Of a stretch of 64,000 nt of DNA, positions 1 through 15,300 are shown in pieces. Every line of letters starts with the position of its first letter. Position 1 is the first letter of the stretch. The DNA is taken from positions 17,686 to 81,685 of the forward strand of contig JAJEKB010000359.1 in assembly GCA_022393335.1 (NCBI GenBank), in the 5' to 3' direction. This DNA is from Macrotrachela quadricornifera. Its lineage: Eukaryota; Rotifera; Eurotatoria; Philodinida; Philodinidae. The notes beneath the pieces were generated by a model. The model had not been told where the DNA came from and made no database searches. It saw only the letters and a list, made by a program, of their open reading frames with translations. The position numbers and the translations under genes are program-made.

Positions 1-1756
1 CATTTTATATGAACTATTGATGGTATACCATTATACGGAAGTTAATCATGAATTTAAAACACTTCAATATGATGCAAATACGGCGTAGCTATAGCAGATA
101 AACAAATGTCGTATTAGGGTTCTTGCATGATACAGTACAAATACGACACTTACATAGCAGTCGAATATGGGATCTATATCGGACACCGGATACTATCACT
201 GTTTCCTGTGCAAAATTACTATGATTCAACCGAATATGGTTGTTTACAAGCCGTATTGTCCAAATGAGGTCCATTACACAATTTAAGATATATACAATAT
301 TTTTCTTTTGTGTTTGAAGCTCTAAATTAAATAAATTTTTATTCAATCAGTTCTTCTATATGTGAATCCTAAGTTGATAAAAATAACTTTGTCTTAGTTC
401 GATGCATTGACCTGTAAGTTTTGTCAAGAGTTTCCTGTTGCAACTATTCGTGCCTGAAAATTTCAGTCCATATAGATCTTCTAAATGGAAAATCCATTTT
501 AAAGAGTAGGACACTCATAAAAAAAATATAGAATGAAGTTGATGGTTAAAATTTCGAGTTCATTTTTCTTGACCTGACATCAAGTCAACTTTCCTTTGTT
601 TCACCAGCAAAATACATGAGCTATTGGATAATTTACATTTTTAGATCATTTTATTAGTTCTATAGAATGGCAAAAACTAACATCAAAATCTACACTTATT
701 TGAAACTTCTAGTGAAAAGAATTCGACAAAATATTGTCTAATGAATATATTTATTTTGAAGTATTCGTTTAAAACTCGGTTTTAAAAATAATGAATGTTA
801 TTTACAATAATAAAAGAGAATGAATAGTTTGTAGAGAGTTAGAAGATGGTTCTTTTGAAATATCTGAACATATGAATAAAAGAATTGATATCACTGAAAT
901 ACTAAGAAGTCCACTCTCTATAGTACATTTATTATATACCTATCAGATCTAATAAAGTATTGATATATGACTTTTTTCTCACAAAAAAACACAAATAATA
1001 ATTGTAGTTCCTCATTATAATTCTTTGTTATTATTGAAATACTGTCTATTAGTTCATGAAAAATATCACATACTATATCGAGTGTGCCATATTGAATGGC
1101 AGTATGTTGTATTTCGATTTTCATTCACTTAATATATCATATTAAAAAAAAAAAAAATATACCATAAGATGTAGCCTGAAAAGCTCTGCAATTTATAAAA
1201 GGTTGCTATTTTTTATAATTGCACTTTTTACGTTCAAAATACTCAAAAATTTAGAGTGATCAAATTTAAACATTAATCTATTATGTTTATAAAAAAAAAC
1301 TTATTTTTACATATCCTTCCACCAATCAACATATTTCTAATGTTTTAGAGTAATCTCAATAAATTTTAACTTAACACACAAATCTATTTTCGTTTTGATT
1401 TTCTTATTAAACTTTAAGATTGTGAACAATAACTTTCTCCTATATCGTTTCTCATTTCATAGATAATCTAAATTTTTTTCCTGAACTATAATATTTCTTT
1501 TTATTTCATCTTAATTTTCATGTATATATCTTCTATATTTTCATTATTAGAACAAAAAATACACACAGACAATAAGAACACAGAATATATATTTCAGCTG
1601 AGTTACATGTAAGAAACAAAAAAAAACATATCAAAACAAATAAACAAGTTTTTTCGATAAAGAACGATTAAAATAAAATAAGATCATACTCTATTCAAGA
1701 TTTAGTTTATGATCATACAACTAGAATCGTTTCTTCTTCATTTTTGTTTATTTCAT
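1..1756. other. Non-coding left edge, no gene supported
   Basis: AT-rich sequence with homopolymer A/T runs. The few short open frames lack splice-compatible partners, recognisable motifs or biased composition. A 68-residue minus-strand frame at 918-1124 looks faintly ankyrin-like (a stretch reading AIQYGTLDIV) but is too short and isolated to call. I see no RNA gene here. Confidence 0.5.
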
Positions 1757-2403
1757 TTAACTGATAACAGTAAATGAATGTCCCTGAAATAAAAATAAAA
1801 ATATTATTTTAAATAATATAATTTCTATTTACCATCCAATGGGCAACAAACATAGCAGCAAGAAAACTCAAAAATTGAGCAACAGCCATAAGTGTAAATG
1901 AATATCCAGTAGTACGTATTGCACTGAAAAATGTAAAGATTGATGCACCAATAAGAACGCCACTTGCAAAAAGTAGAATAACTGATAAAACACCACAAAA
2001 ACGAGCCGTATTATTGCTTGCATCAGATTTATTGCGTGCTAAACCACTGAAAATAGCCAAAAGAGCGGCAACACCCATAGCAATGACACCCTAAAAAAAA
2101 TAATAAATTGAATAAAAAAAAAAGAAATACTATGATAAATCGTTCTCTTCATACTGCAAGGGCAAAAGCAGCTGGTTTTCCGCCATCATCTCGTTTACAC
2201 GCATCATATACACAACTTTGCCAAAGACCTAATCATTAAAAATTCATTTTTTCAAAATAATAAAACTTTATTCTTCTATTACCTTTATGCTCACCAACAC
2301 CTGATAAAAACCAATATGTAGTTGATATACCAACAATTGCTAATACAACACCAGCAATAGCAACAAGTGCACCAATAAATGGAAAAACCCGAAGAGCAGA
2401 CAT
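1757..2403 (-). CDS. Claudin/PMP22-like four-transmembrane protein
   Basis: Four exons fit with GT-AG junctions in phase: 2403-2283, 2228-2155, 2090-1833 and 1783-1757, giving about 158 residues. The ATG at 2403 is followed directly by a hydrophobic helix (LVAIAGVVLAIVGI). The first extracellular loop carries W, then GLW followed by two cysteines (GLWQSCVYDAC), the hallmark of the claudin/PMP22/EMP/MP20 superfamily. Three more hydrophobic segments follow, matching a tetraspan topology. Family members form or regulate cell junctions or act as small membrane adaptors; which role applies here cannot be read from sequence. The last exon is tiny (GHSFTVIS then stop). If that 49-bp intron is retained, the protein would instead end NRNYII. 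Confidence in the fold is good; the exact orthologue is unknown. Confidence 0.72.
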
Positions 2404-5400
2404 GATGGATTTTTTTATTTTATATTAAATAAAAATGAAAATGAACGAATCTGAAATGAAGTGATCGATGTCGGACAATGATCTATGATAAATAACTTTA
2501 ACGTTTTTTCCCTATTTTATGCTTGTAATATAAGATAGAAAATAAGAGAAAGATATAGGGAGAAAGAGAGAATAATAGTGTAAGAAAAATGAATCGTTCG
2601 ATTCGAGAATACCTATTGGTGCATACAAATTTGTTTGAAATATGTAACGAAAAGAATCAATAGTAAAACGGTTGCGCATAAAAGAAAAAGAAAACATATT
2701 CATCTTCTTTTTCGTCTTCTTTATCGTTAAGATATTTAATAACATCACTATATGTAAGAAAAAGTCAGAAATTTATCATCGAAACGAATGTTTCAAGTGT
2801 AAAAATAGGAAGAAAAGGAATAACGAAACATTGTGTTTGCATATTCCATTGGGATCGAAGCTATATATCTAGTTATTCTCTCTCTATTTTTTATAACTGA
2901 CACTATCATCTTAAACTTAACAAAGTATATATCGTTGATCAATGTCGAAAGATATTTAATAGTACCGTTCGATAACATGTACATGATGAAAACTCTACAT
3001 ACTAGACGAATAAGGATATGTTGTTATATAGAAATTTGATCAGTATATTTATTTGTTCAAATAAATTCATTCAAACAAGAAATAAGCAAAGCTTAATCAA
3101 AGACATTTGTGATTATATCATACAAATACACATGTTCATAATGTGAGAAAAAAAATCTTCTGTTATTGGTATGTAACATATCCTCTTATATTGACTTTCA
3201 ATTCCGTATGTCTCAACTTTATACGCATTACTAATCAAATTATATTTTACATATGATTCTCTATTTAAAAAAAAAAGTAAAATTTTATATATAATCAATT
3301 GTCATTCTTCTCATCATTCTTAAAGACATCGTAGTATTGTTAATTCAAGTTCCAAACATATTCCACATACAATATTGATCTAATAGTACATGAAATACGT
3401 TTCAAAAAAAAAAAGATCAGTATCTTGTCTAATTAGAGAGAATTCTATTTTTTTATGTATAATAAATCGTGCCGAAAATAATAATAATTTATCCAATAGA
3501 TGCAAGAATAATACATGCATTGTAATGGAATGTTTCATTTACTATGATAATTTCAATTCATAGCAAAAAAAACCAGACATAATTGTCTATATTGTGCTAT
3601 GAATATTAGTTCAATGGATAGATCACAATATGAAATTTATTATGTATCTACTTAATTTAGTCTTGCAAATCAAAAAAAGGGGAGGAGATCATATTCTTTT
3701 TTCCATTAGTATTCAATTCATATCATTCTTTTATAATTTCCAATAGATTTGGCATGTAAATAATCTCCATTTATTCAACATAAACAACAGTTCATCATTC
3801 TTGTCTTTCTTTCTTTCTTAATATTTCTAAAAGAAATCATACAGAGAACAAATCACATCCGTCTGGATATGTTATCTCTGACATTTTCATCGTTTTGACG
3901 GCTTCATCAATTGTGTAAATAAAAAAAAAGAACAAACGTTTGTTAACTATTAATCAATCTAACATCGAACACTTGTTTCATTTTGTTATATACGTCCGTA
4001 AAAGGGAATATTGATCATCTTCTTTTTATTATTCTATTAACTCAGTGATGATATTGATGAATGAACTGTATATACATTGCTAATCGAATAATCATTGTTT
4101 ATTTGATTGACTTATATAAATAAAAAAATAAAAAAGAGATACAAACTAATCATCATCATTCTTATTGATTAATGATGTTATCAATATATAATTTTGAAGA
4201 AGATTATTAAATTTGTTAGTATTTTCTTCTAGTGTTTTATTATAATAAAAAACTTTTGTTTAATTAATTGTGTTTAATTTCAGTTAAAATTTCAATTTAT
4301 CATTTATTCTTATGATAATACAATTATGGTACTTCATCTTTTTAATATATTATCTTTGCTAAAAAAAGAGATTATCGATGATTCTTGAGACAATGGACTT
4401 CGCTTAAAGAAAATAAACACAAAGACAAACTATTATTTGCAATAGAATAACAGTTTGGAGAATATTATCTTGTGATTATGAATATTTTCGTGGTATAAAA
4501 CATACATATAAAATTATTTATGTCATTCGATTTTAATGAGTCAGATATTATCTTTAAAAACGAAATATAACATGCAAAGATATGTATACATATAAGAGAC
4601 ATTAAATCTAACATAGAAAATAGTCTGATATTGTTAAATCAATCGATTCAATTCAATATTTATGAGTACATTATTATTCTTGAGTATAAATTATTTTGGA
4701 TATATATATTTATACTTTCCAAAAAAAAAACTTTATCAGTAAAAGTATTGATAATGTATCTTCTATTAAATATATTGATGTAAAATTTAACTATCGATTT
4801 TTAGTTAAATGATTAATAATATATATTTTTTTTCTATTTGTTACTAGCATTTTAATTATCTTCTAAAGAAAATAATTTATTTGAGATACATTTTTCTTTT
4901 CTTTACATGATTAATTATTCTTTTTTTTGCTAATTTAATGATATATATAATTCTATTTCTATACAATAAAAGACTTATTCATTTGTGAAATAAGAATAAT
5001 TCTTTTGGGATCTATAGTTCATTTAGTTTATTGTGAAACGATGTTGATCGAGTCTTTTTTTTTTCATCGGTAACTTATGAAGATCTAATGATTTTCATAT
5101 TAGTCTATCTCATGTACATTGTAGATGTTTTTATAATATTCTTAATCTAAATAAACGAATATTTGGTAATAAAATATTTAATAACAATAAAAGGTTTGTT
5201 ACATATCTTATAGCGAAAATTTTTTTTATACTTTATGAAACAGAAACAATTATTTGAAATACATTTGCACGTGTTAAAATAGGTGATTAGGTGTTTCTCT
5301 ATGAAAATTAAACATCATTCCCAATTATGTTTAATAATCATGCCTTATCAACTCTTATATTATTTTTGTAGGTTCCATGGCATAATCAATATTACAGACC

Positions 5401-6382
5401 ATCAGCAATAAAACGGTGAATTTTCAATGATAGATGAATATCAACAATCTACTACGGTTTTTTCATATTATTTTATACGGATTATATCAAGAATAATGCA
5501 AAGAGTCATATCAACGATATTAAGAAGTATTAGAAAAATATTCTTCATGTGTATGTAATGCATTAGAACAAATCAATTGTACATACTGCTACGTAATATC
5601 GACGGTAAAAATTTTGATTTTTATTATTTAATAAAATTCATTGAAATTGTTTTCTTTCAATCTTTTCCGAGATACAATTTAATCATTTATTTCAATACAT
5701 ACCTATATATGTCAGAAGACCAATTCTTTCGTTTAATAAATCCAAAAAAACTCTGATAAGTTTTTCAGAAAATGGAAGAAACGAGTGAGTAAACTAATGT
5801 AGAAAAACTGAATGACCTTTATAATTCACTTTTAATCTATTTAAATTATCACATTATTCACAAAAAACCAATTCTGAGTTGGGTACATATCGGTTTCGAT
5901 TGAATAAAATTTCGAAAACATGATTTGTTCTCATCTCTGATTGATTTTATCTTCTAATTGATTTTATATAAAATTATTATAAAAGAATTTTGTTTTCCTA
6001 ATTATTAAATTGGTTTTTTTTCTATCTTTATACAAAATGTCCGTTTTCTTGTTTATTTCATTTAGACCACAAAAAAACGCACATATTTTCAAGGAATACG
6101 CAGAGCACAGATGCGCATTCTATTATTGTGGTTTTTCTTGTATACCGAAAAATAATACAGACAAAAAAAATAGTAGAAAAAGAAAGAAGAATCAACGAAT
6201 AGCGGTTGTTTTTCTCAATTGATCAATAGAAAAAACATTAGCAAAAAAAAAATATTTATATCAATAATACATAAAAAAAATAGATCTTATCACTCGTACG
6301 CTTACACATGGATACACCGGAGAATTATGTTTTTCATTTTACATAGAATATGAATAAATGAATCACTTTTAATAATTATTAA
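2404..6382. other. Intergenic, no gene seen
   Basis: About 4 kb of AT-rich sequence lies between the claudin-like gene and the 3' end of the USP24 gene, so it contains the claudin-like promoter side and the USP24 downstream side. Open frames of 60-78 codons on both strands overlap each other, have low-complexity composition and show no domain. I see no clear tandem repeat, inverted repeat or RNA gene. Confidence 0.5.
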
Positions 6383-9300
6383 TTATGCTGATGATTGGTT
6401 AGAATTATCATTTATTTCTATAGATTCATTTGTTGTTATATCATTATGAATACTTCCATATGCTGATGGTTTTTGTTGAAGAAGAGATTGTGCTTGTTCT
6501 AATGTAAATTGTGCACTACGTGTACGTTGAAATGAACGTGTATCAGTATCTTCATTTGATATATTTTGTGCTGGTGACCATTGCCATGATGATTGCATTT
6601 GTTGTTTTAACCAATTAATAGCTGCTTCCCATTGAATAGCTGTTGAAGAAAAATAATCTTTACAAGCAGTACTTCTAAAATAAATAAATAAATAAAAATT
6701 ATAGTAAAAACAGAAGGATAGTTTTAGTCTTCTAATACATACTGATTAGCCAAAGTAATAAGAAATTTGACTGTTTGATAAGCTCGTCGTTGTTCTGTAT
6801 CAATACTTGTTCGAATAAGTGCATAAAGTCCAGTAAAATTTTGACAATTATCATTATTATCCGATTCATTAACACCTTCAAATGCTAATTGAATACGTTT
6901 TTTTTGATATGAATCTTTAATTAACTGAAAAAAAAAATAATCAAATTTTATTTTAAATTCATATGATGTTTGTTTTTTATTCTATATGTAGTAATCATGT
7001 ATTTTAATTCAGTTTAAGCAGGCTGTTTAGAATACAGTTTGACTAATCATATGATTTATAAATTATAATAAGTCTCGAATGAATATTTACAGGAACTATT
7101 TATCTGTTTCTATTTTGTTACGAAGATATCGAATTTTCAAGTAATTTACGGCGAAGTTGTTTTGTCTAGTTTGTGTAAGAAATGTCAAGATTCTTAAATA
7201 TAATCGTTATCAAATATGAATTGTTCAAAGTGGAAGTGCTATTTTACTAACATTGGACAAAACATGGATATTTCGAAACATTAACGGCTCGTGAGGATTA
7301 GGTTCAAGAATTCTGAAATTTCTTACACAATCTACTCTCTTTAAGTTCTTGGTGGTGATAAAGTTTTAGATAAATACTGGACAAGTCGATTTTATTAGGA
7401 ATATGGAGAAATATTAGATAAATTATTTCAAAATTCTACATCTCAAAAACAAAGACGCGAGAGAGTGAATACTTTCGAGGTTTTCCAAGGTTCATTACGG
7501 TATATGTATGGCTAAAAGACTGGATCTTAATTGTTTGAATATCTTGGAAGGTTCTCCCGTAAAAATTTTTCTTTCAACCAAAAACAATTAAATTGCAAGT
7601 TTTGATAAATCTTTTGAAAAGTTGAATTTTTTAAAATAAACTTACTAATATATGACTAAGTAATTTAAATAATGATTTCAAGTCATTTGTATGAGCTTGA
7701 TTAATAGATTGTAAAATAGTTTTAATAAATAATATTGAAAAATGTTCATTATTTTTTGCTAATAATTCCATTAATTCTAATGTATGTATTAATTGTATTG
7801 GTGATATTTCTTGAAAAGCATAACATATTTCTTTTAAATATCTTGTTAACCATTGTCCAGAAAAAAATTCTTTTATTTCATCATATTCATTTAAATAATT
7901 ATTTTCATTTAATGAATAAATATATAAAACTAACATAGATATTATTTCATGTATAATACCAAAATCTTTTGCTTGTCCACAATTCCATCTTCTATTATCA
8001 ATATTTTCACCTAATAAAAAATTAATTAAATTTTTAAATAAATTTAATTTTAATAAATATTCAATGGAATTTTTATTCATATTTATATAAATAAATATTA
8101 ATTGAAAATATGCATGAGAATGTTTTATTTGTTCAACAACAGATTTATCTAATAAATTAATTAATTGTTTAATAAATAAATCAATATAATTATTAAAATT
8201 ATATAAATAACTTGATTGTAATACATATTGACATATTTGTTTAAATACTTGTCTTATATCATTAACAGGACAATCAAGTAAATATAATTTTAAACAATTT
8301 TCTTTTTTATCAAATAAAATCTCATAAAAAATTTTACATGATATAGAATTTTTTTCAAATATTTTTGATAATAATTCAACCCATTGTTGTAATTTATCTT
8401 TATGTAAACGACGATGTGTTCGAAAATATGTATTAAATAAAAAATTTAATATTAATTTTGTACATAATTCATATGAAAATGTATTTTGTTTATATTCATT
8501 TAAACATATATTTGATAAATTATATATAAATTGAAAATAATCATCACAATATGTATCACGATTTTTTAAAAATTCTAAATTTTCATCTTTTATTGAAGTA
8601 AATACATTTGATGATATTAAAGATTTTTTAATAGGAAATAAATTTTTATTTTCACTTTGTATAACTAAATCAGCTAATTGTGATAATGAATCACGTTGAT
8701 TTTGTTGTAAAGAAGATTTTTTTTGATTTGAATTTGATATATTTGGTATAATTGATGGTGGTGGAAGTAATTTTAATGGTTCAATACATCTATAAATAAG
8801 TATATATGCATTCCAAAAACGTATACGTTCTTCACGAGAATTATTATCTTTTTGTACACGAAATGTTCCACCAAAACATTCTTCTTCAAGCATTTGTTCA
8901 GTTAAATTTATTTCTTCAACTGTTGTATCATTAAAACGATACCATTGATTATTATTATTATTTGAATATTCTCCTCGAATATCTTTTATAAATGAATAAT
9001 AATGTCCAGCATTGGCTTGACCAGAATGAATAACAATACCAATTAATTCATAATTTATTGTTGCTAAAAAAATTTTCATTTTTTATATATAAAGAGATAG
9101 AAAAATGCTATAGTAATCTTATTTTATAGATGAATCACTCTGTTTTAAGAATTATTAAATGACTATACAAACTTAATTTTAATTCTATTAATCTTTTTAC
9201 ATCAGGATTTTTTCGGGTAAAATTTATTTGAATTTAATGCAAAAATCGGTTCTTATACATGTCAAAGTAACTGGTTCTGTTGTTGAAAGTTCAAACATCC

Positions 9301-12300
9301 AACGATCTTTACTCTTTATGTTACTAAGCATAAGTCAATAACATATTCTATATATTCTCAGTTTATTTTCGTTTCCTACCATAGGTTATGGGACTACAGA
9401 CTAAGTAATACCTTCTATCCTCTTCGATACTTTTCATCCTTCTCACAAAGTGTCCAGGTATCGATACGGATCGTTGTCATAACCTTTCTGAGTTTTGAAT
9501 GTCACAATCTTCTACAAGCGAAAGTGTTGAAAGCATTGCTTTGCTGGAAAACTTATTATACTATTAGTCTTTCTCTCTCTCCAATCATAATAGGAAAAGT
9601 TTTCGAGACAAAAGTACCAAATTGCTCTTTTCATAGTAAATAACAGACAACTTTTTCGAGAAGTATTCAATTGAAATAGAAAATCGATCACCTAACTCAA
9701 TTGTTTGTCCTAATTATGATATTTAAATAATTGTTCTCTTACATGTTGTTGGTAATGCTGAATTAATTAATATATCATTAGTTGAATTTCCATTTGTATT
9801 AGAATTTAAATCCTTATTTTCAATAAGATTTTCACGTTTATTAACGCCATCTAATGTATATGGTTCCATATTTAATATAAATGGAAATTTAAAATAATCA
9901 TCAAATTTTAATGCACGATTGTTTTCCCAATCGAAACCAAAACGTTTCATTTGTATACATAATAATGGTGGTAATTTTTTAATACATAATCGTTTAATTG
10001 TTGTACGTTTTTCTTGACATTTAGCACAAAAATACTATAAAAAAAATGGATACTATTATTACTTTTTTTGTTTTGTTTTTGTCACTTACAGCATTATTTC
10101 CATCAAGTAATTCACCTTTAACAAATTGATTTAATGATTCATTAAGTGAATCAACTTTAACAGCAACATTTAATGCCATAAATTTTTCTTCACCTTCATA
10201 ACGATGTTGACAACCATTTGTACATATCATTTGATTACAAAAAATTCCTCCAAATTGTTTATGAAAAATTTCTTCTTGTTTTATACTTTTTAAATATTCA
10301 TCCATTTGATCAGTTAATGCTATAAAAAAATCAAATGCATCTTGTTGTTCACGTACATTTATTTCTTGACCCCATAAACGAAATACTTTCCATAAAGATT
10401 CTGGTGAATAATATTGCATTTTACTTTTCATTAAATGTCCAAAAACTTGTTGAAGTTGAAAAAATAAACTTGAACCATTATTTTTATTTGTTTCATCTGT
10501 ACTTTCACCATCATCATGTACACTTAATATATATTCTGATATTTGTGGTAACATATATAATTGTTGAAGAATTGAATTCATATAACAAGTAGCACCACCT
10601 TAGAAAAAATAAAAAGACAAAAAATTCATTTCAATGATATCCTTTTTAAATAAACAAATTGTTGTAAAAAAGAAATTTTTCGTATAACTTTACTATTGAT
10701 TGAGCTCTCATGAGTTAATTAGTGACTCATCAAAGCAAATATATTGTTTGTACCATCGGGATGAATGTCGATAAAAAGGTAGTAATTACTCGAGAAGAAT
10801 ATTTGAAGAATGAAGTTGTGCATGAATGGTAAGTACTCGACTCGATTTTAGTCTATATTTCGTTATATTTACTTTAATTTGTATATTATCCTGAACTTTC
10901 AATCATTCAGCTTTTTAAGAGAAGTTTTCTAGATATTTATTTTAATACTTTTCTGTGTAAAGAGATAGCACGACCAGCACTATTGAATTTCTTTTCATGG
11001 AAGTATATCAAAATAAATGGCGTAAAAAAAAAGAACAATTGAATATCTTAACAACTTATAAAATCTGAATAATATACAAAGCCAAACTCTACATGAAATT
11101 TTCTGTAAATAGAAAAAAGACTATCAGTTGATAATATTCATTTAATAATAAAGTTATACAAATTTATATATTCTATTAATCTAATAAAATATTTTTGTTT
11201 TTTCTAATGAATTAAAAGACTACACTTCTAATTCTACATACCATTATGAAGACCAACAAATCCACACGATGCACGAGGATTAACTTGTGGCATATACTGC
11301 AATATATATATAATCAATTAATTTGAATATTTTTTTTTTATTATATAAATATTATAATCAATAATAACTTACTTCCCATTCAGCTTGTTTTTCAAGTAAT
11401 GGTCTATGATGAAGATTAATAAGATCATCAACAATAGTCTTTAAATTTACTGGACAATTTCGAGATAATTCAACAAGTAAATCATATGCTGCAAGACGAC
11501 TTTCACTTGTTGAACATTTTGGTTCATATACTGATACATCATTTAAATCATTGTCATTATTTGACGGTATTATTGATAATGACATATGTTTTGATGCTGG
11601 AAATAAAAATTGATCAATAAGTAATGGTATTAAATCATATCCAAATTCATTTTTATCTATATTTTCACAAGTGAATAATGTACGAATAAATTTTAAATGA
11701 CCCATTAATAAAATATTATCAATTAAATGTAATTCATTTGATATTAATGATACAGTATATGTTGATAACCATGTTAATTCATCTACTAATAATTGTTTTG
11801 CATTAATATTCAGTATATTTTGTTGTTCATTGGTTAAATTTTCTGTTAATTGACAACGTAAATCAAAATATTCAATTGATTGTTCAAGTAATTTTTGATT
11901 TTGTCGACGTATACCGTTACTTGATGATAACCAAAATGGTAATCGAGCTTTTAATAAAATTTTATGAATTAATAAACGTATATCACATGTTGATATTTCC
12001 ATTTTACATAAATGAATTATATTACGTAATGCACATTGACGAATTTCATGAGAATTTGTACCAATTAAAATTTCCAAGAGAAAATCAGCAAAAAATGGTT
12101 GAACAAGAAAAGTAGCTAGAAAAATTAATTTTTAAAAGAAATCATTTAAAAAAATATAAATAATAAATTATGATAGAAAATTTCAATTGCAGTCGAACTG
12201 AAAGTCTCACAGTTTAACTGAATTAGTACATATCTACTGCTTAATCATAAATGTACTTTTTTCGATTTTTCTATAGATCTGTATCGATTTGCATGCGCCA

Positions 12301-15300
12301 TTACTTATCAAGATCGATGCTAGAAGTAGTATAAAATTACTTTGAAATTCTTCTCATAAATATTTATTTTAGTATTCTGCAACATATATGGGAAGATGCA
12401 GAATTTTTATTAAGTCGTTCAAAAAAAAAATTAATAGTTTTGTATAGCAAAAAATTTTCTATGAAAATCTATAACACGATTGTCAATAGATTGAGAAAAT
12501 ATATTGACTCATTATATATGAAATAAGCTGATTTTTTTTCCTAGCATATTATTATACTTTAATCTTAAAATATATTGAATAATCTAAATTTTAATATTTA
12601 AATACTTACCAATAAATTCTGGTCGTTTTTCAAATGAAAATATAATAATATCAATAATTTTCTCTGCTATTTCACAATCTAATGGTAAAATTGAATCTTT
12701 TTTTAAACAAATACCAAATTTAACTATTTTTTTTTTATTATCATTTATGGATAAATCAGTTGATAAAGAATTTTTACTATCATTTCGACTAAAAATATTC
12801 TCATTTATTTGTTGTAATAATGCATAACGATCTAATTTAATTTGTTCTTTAATAATTAATTTTTGTTCATGTAATTTAATATTACCAGCAGCAGCTGCCC
12901 AACATAAGAAAATTAATTGTTTTATTTCTTCAATAAATTCTTTAAATTCTATATTTTGAATAATTCCTTGAAAATCTAAATTTATTTCATCATTATCATT
13001 ATTATCATTAGTTGCTTGAGATATTTGTAATGATGATGAAGATGAAATAATTTCATTTTGTTGATTATTTCCACAAAGAAGTAATTTTATTAATTGTAAA
13101 ATAGTTATTATCATTTCTTGACATAATGTATATTCATAATCATTATATGTTAAATAAATTAATTGAAATAAAAATTTTATACCAGATTGTTCAATAAAAT
13201 CTTGTCGAAATAATTTTGAACTTTGTTGTATACCATTATTTGTTGATAATGGTAAGATTTTACTTGATAATATTTCAAGATTATATAATAATTGTATAAA
13301 ACTACAATTATTTATATCAAATAAATATTCAATATTTTGTTTTGAATTTATTTGATTATTAGGAGAATTTTCAGTTGATGATTGATCTTCATTTGTATTA
13401 GAATTAATTGAATGTGTTGATATAGTATCAAGAAAATCATGTACACGTGTATCAGATGGCATTAAATAAAGAAGATTTCTTATACGTTTATGAATATCAT
13501 TATTATTTAAATATGATAATTTATAAAGTACATCATATACTTTAGAATTTTCAGCCATTATATTTGATGGTGTTAAACGTGTTAAATCATCATGCATATT
13601 TATATTATTACGTGTTTGTGTTAATAATGATGGATCATTTAAATTAATATGTATAGGTTCACTATTTAATGGTTTTATTGGTTGATTAAATGTACTACCT
13701 AAAATTTTAATATAAATTGTTGTACCAGGTGTTATATAAATTTGATATAAATATTTTGAATTTAATGATAAACCAAGAACACTATTATTATTAATATTAA
13801 CATTAGTATTATTATTTGATTGATTATTAGATGAACATGATAATGGAATAGGATTATTATTCATTCCAGAAGTATTATATGATTGAGGTAATGGACGAGT
13901 ATTTTGTATAGATATATGTACATCATACGGTGGAACTTTATAAAATTGTCCAAGACGTATACGTAATATTTCAAGTGTATCATTTGAATGTACAGTTATT
14001 ATATCATATGAACAATTTGTTTTTCCTAAATCACCAACAATAATTTTAACTTGATATTCTAAACCATGGAATGATGTTATATGTGCTGTTGGTGAATTTT
14101 CTTGTTCAACAATATGAATATATTCTTCTGTTATCATTAGAAGACGTTCAATTTTTTTTAACCATAATGTATGATCAATTTGATCTGATATAGAAGAATT
14201 TGATGATGTTGTTGTTATTGTTGATGTTAATTGTTCACCATAACATTTTAAAGATTTATAAAATTCTTTAATTTCTTCTGTTAATGATGTTGATGGTGGT
14301 ACAGCTGTAATAAGTAGATCACTTAAACGTTTATAAACTTCTGTAAGAAAATATCCATGAAGTATTTGAGGTGTTGATCGACGTAAACGATATGGTTGTT
14401 TTGTATAATATAAATCAAGTAAAAAATGTGTTGCATCATTAGCTATGCTATCATCACTAACACATAAAATTATATTCCATAATTCATCTATACCATAGTA
14501 TTCTAACAGTTCGTTCTATTTTAAAAACAAAATTAAAGATTTTTTTAATTTGTAAGATAGTATCTTTCGACTGTATTCTCTTTTTAGACAAATGTTTAAT
14601 TCCTTCTCATATAGTAAAAAAAACCATGTAGTAATTTTTCTAAAGCATTTTCTTCATAATTGAAATAGTATACTCTATCAAAAATCTTAGATATCTATAC
14701 TTCTAATACTAAGTCTCCATAATTATTTTCAAACAATAAGCAATTAATAAACATTAAAATAGGAAAACAAAATCATATTTTTTAATCTTTTCTTGTAATT
14801 ATATATTATTGTATTTAAGTCTTGTCAAGTTTTTTGATCTTAATATTTAATAGAATGAAAGATTTTATCTTAACTTACATTAATTGATGTGGATACATTT
14901 GGGTAATAATCAAAATTTCTTGATTGGTTACATCGTTCAAAATATAACTTAAAACATGCATAACCTAATTTTTTTTTGAAAAAAATAGACAAAAATGAAA
15001 TATTATTACTTCTATTTCTTAATTAACTGTATATTAAATTATTACCTTTAGATGTTAAATAAATTGGATCAAGTTTTGAAACACGTTTTTTAAATAAAAT
15101 TATTTGAGATTCATTATTAAGATCTTCTGAACATGTTATAAACCAATTTAGACCAAGTTCATGATCAAATGAACTGACACGTTCATTCGTTATTAATGTA
15201 TCCCATAATTCTTCACCACGTTTTAACATTAAATAAAGATTACCTTTTTTTAATAAAAATGATAATAAATCTAAATGATTTTTAATTGATTCTTCATGTG

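Noticed and set aside
918..1124. Minus-strand open frame with a faint ankyrin-like stretch
   Set aside because: Only one partial motif, no neighbouring repeat, no splice partners; chance is as likely.
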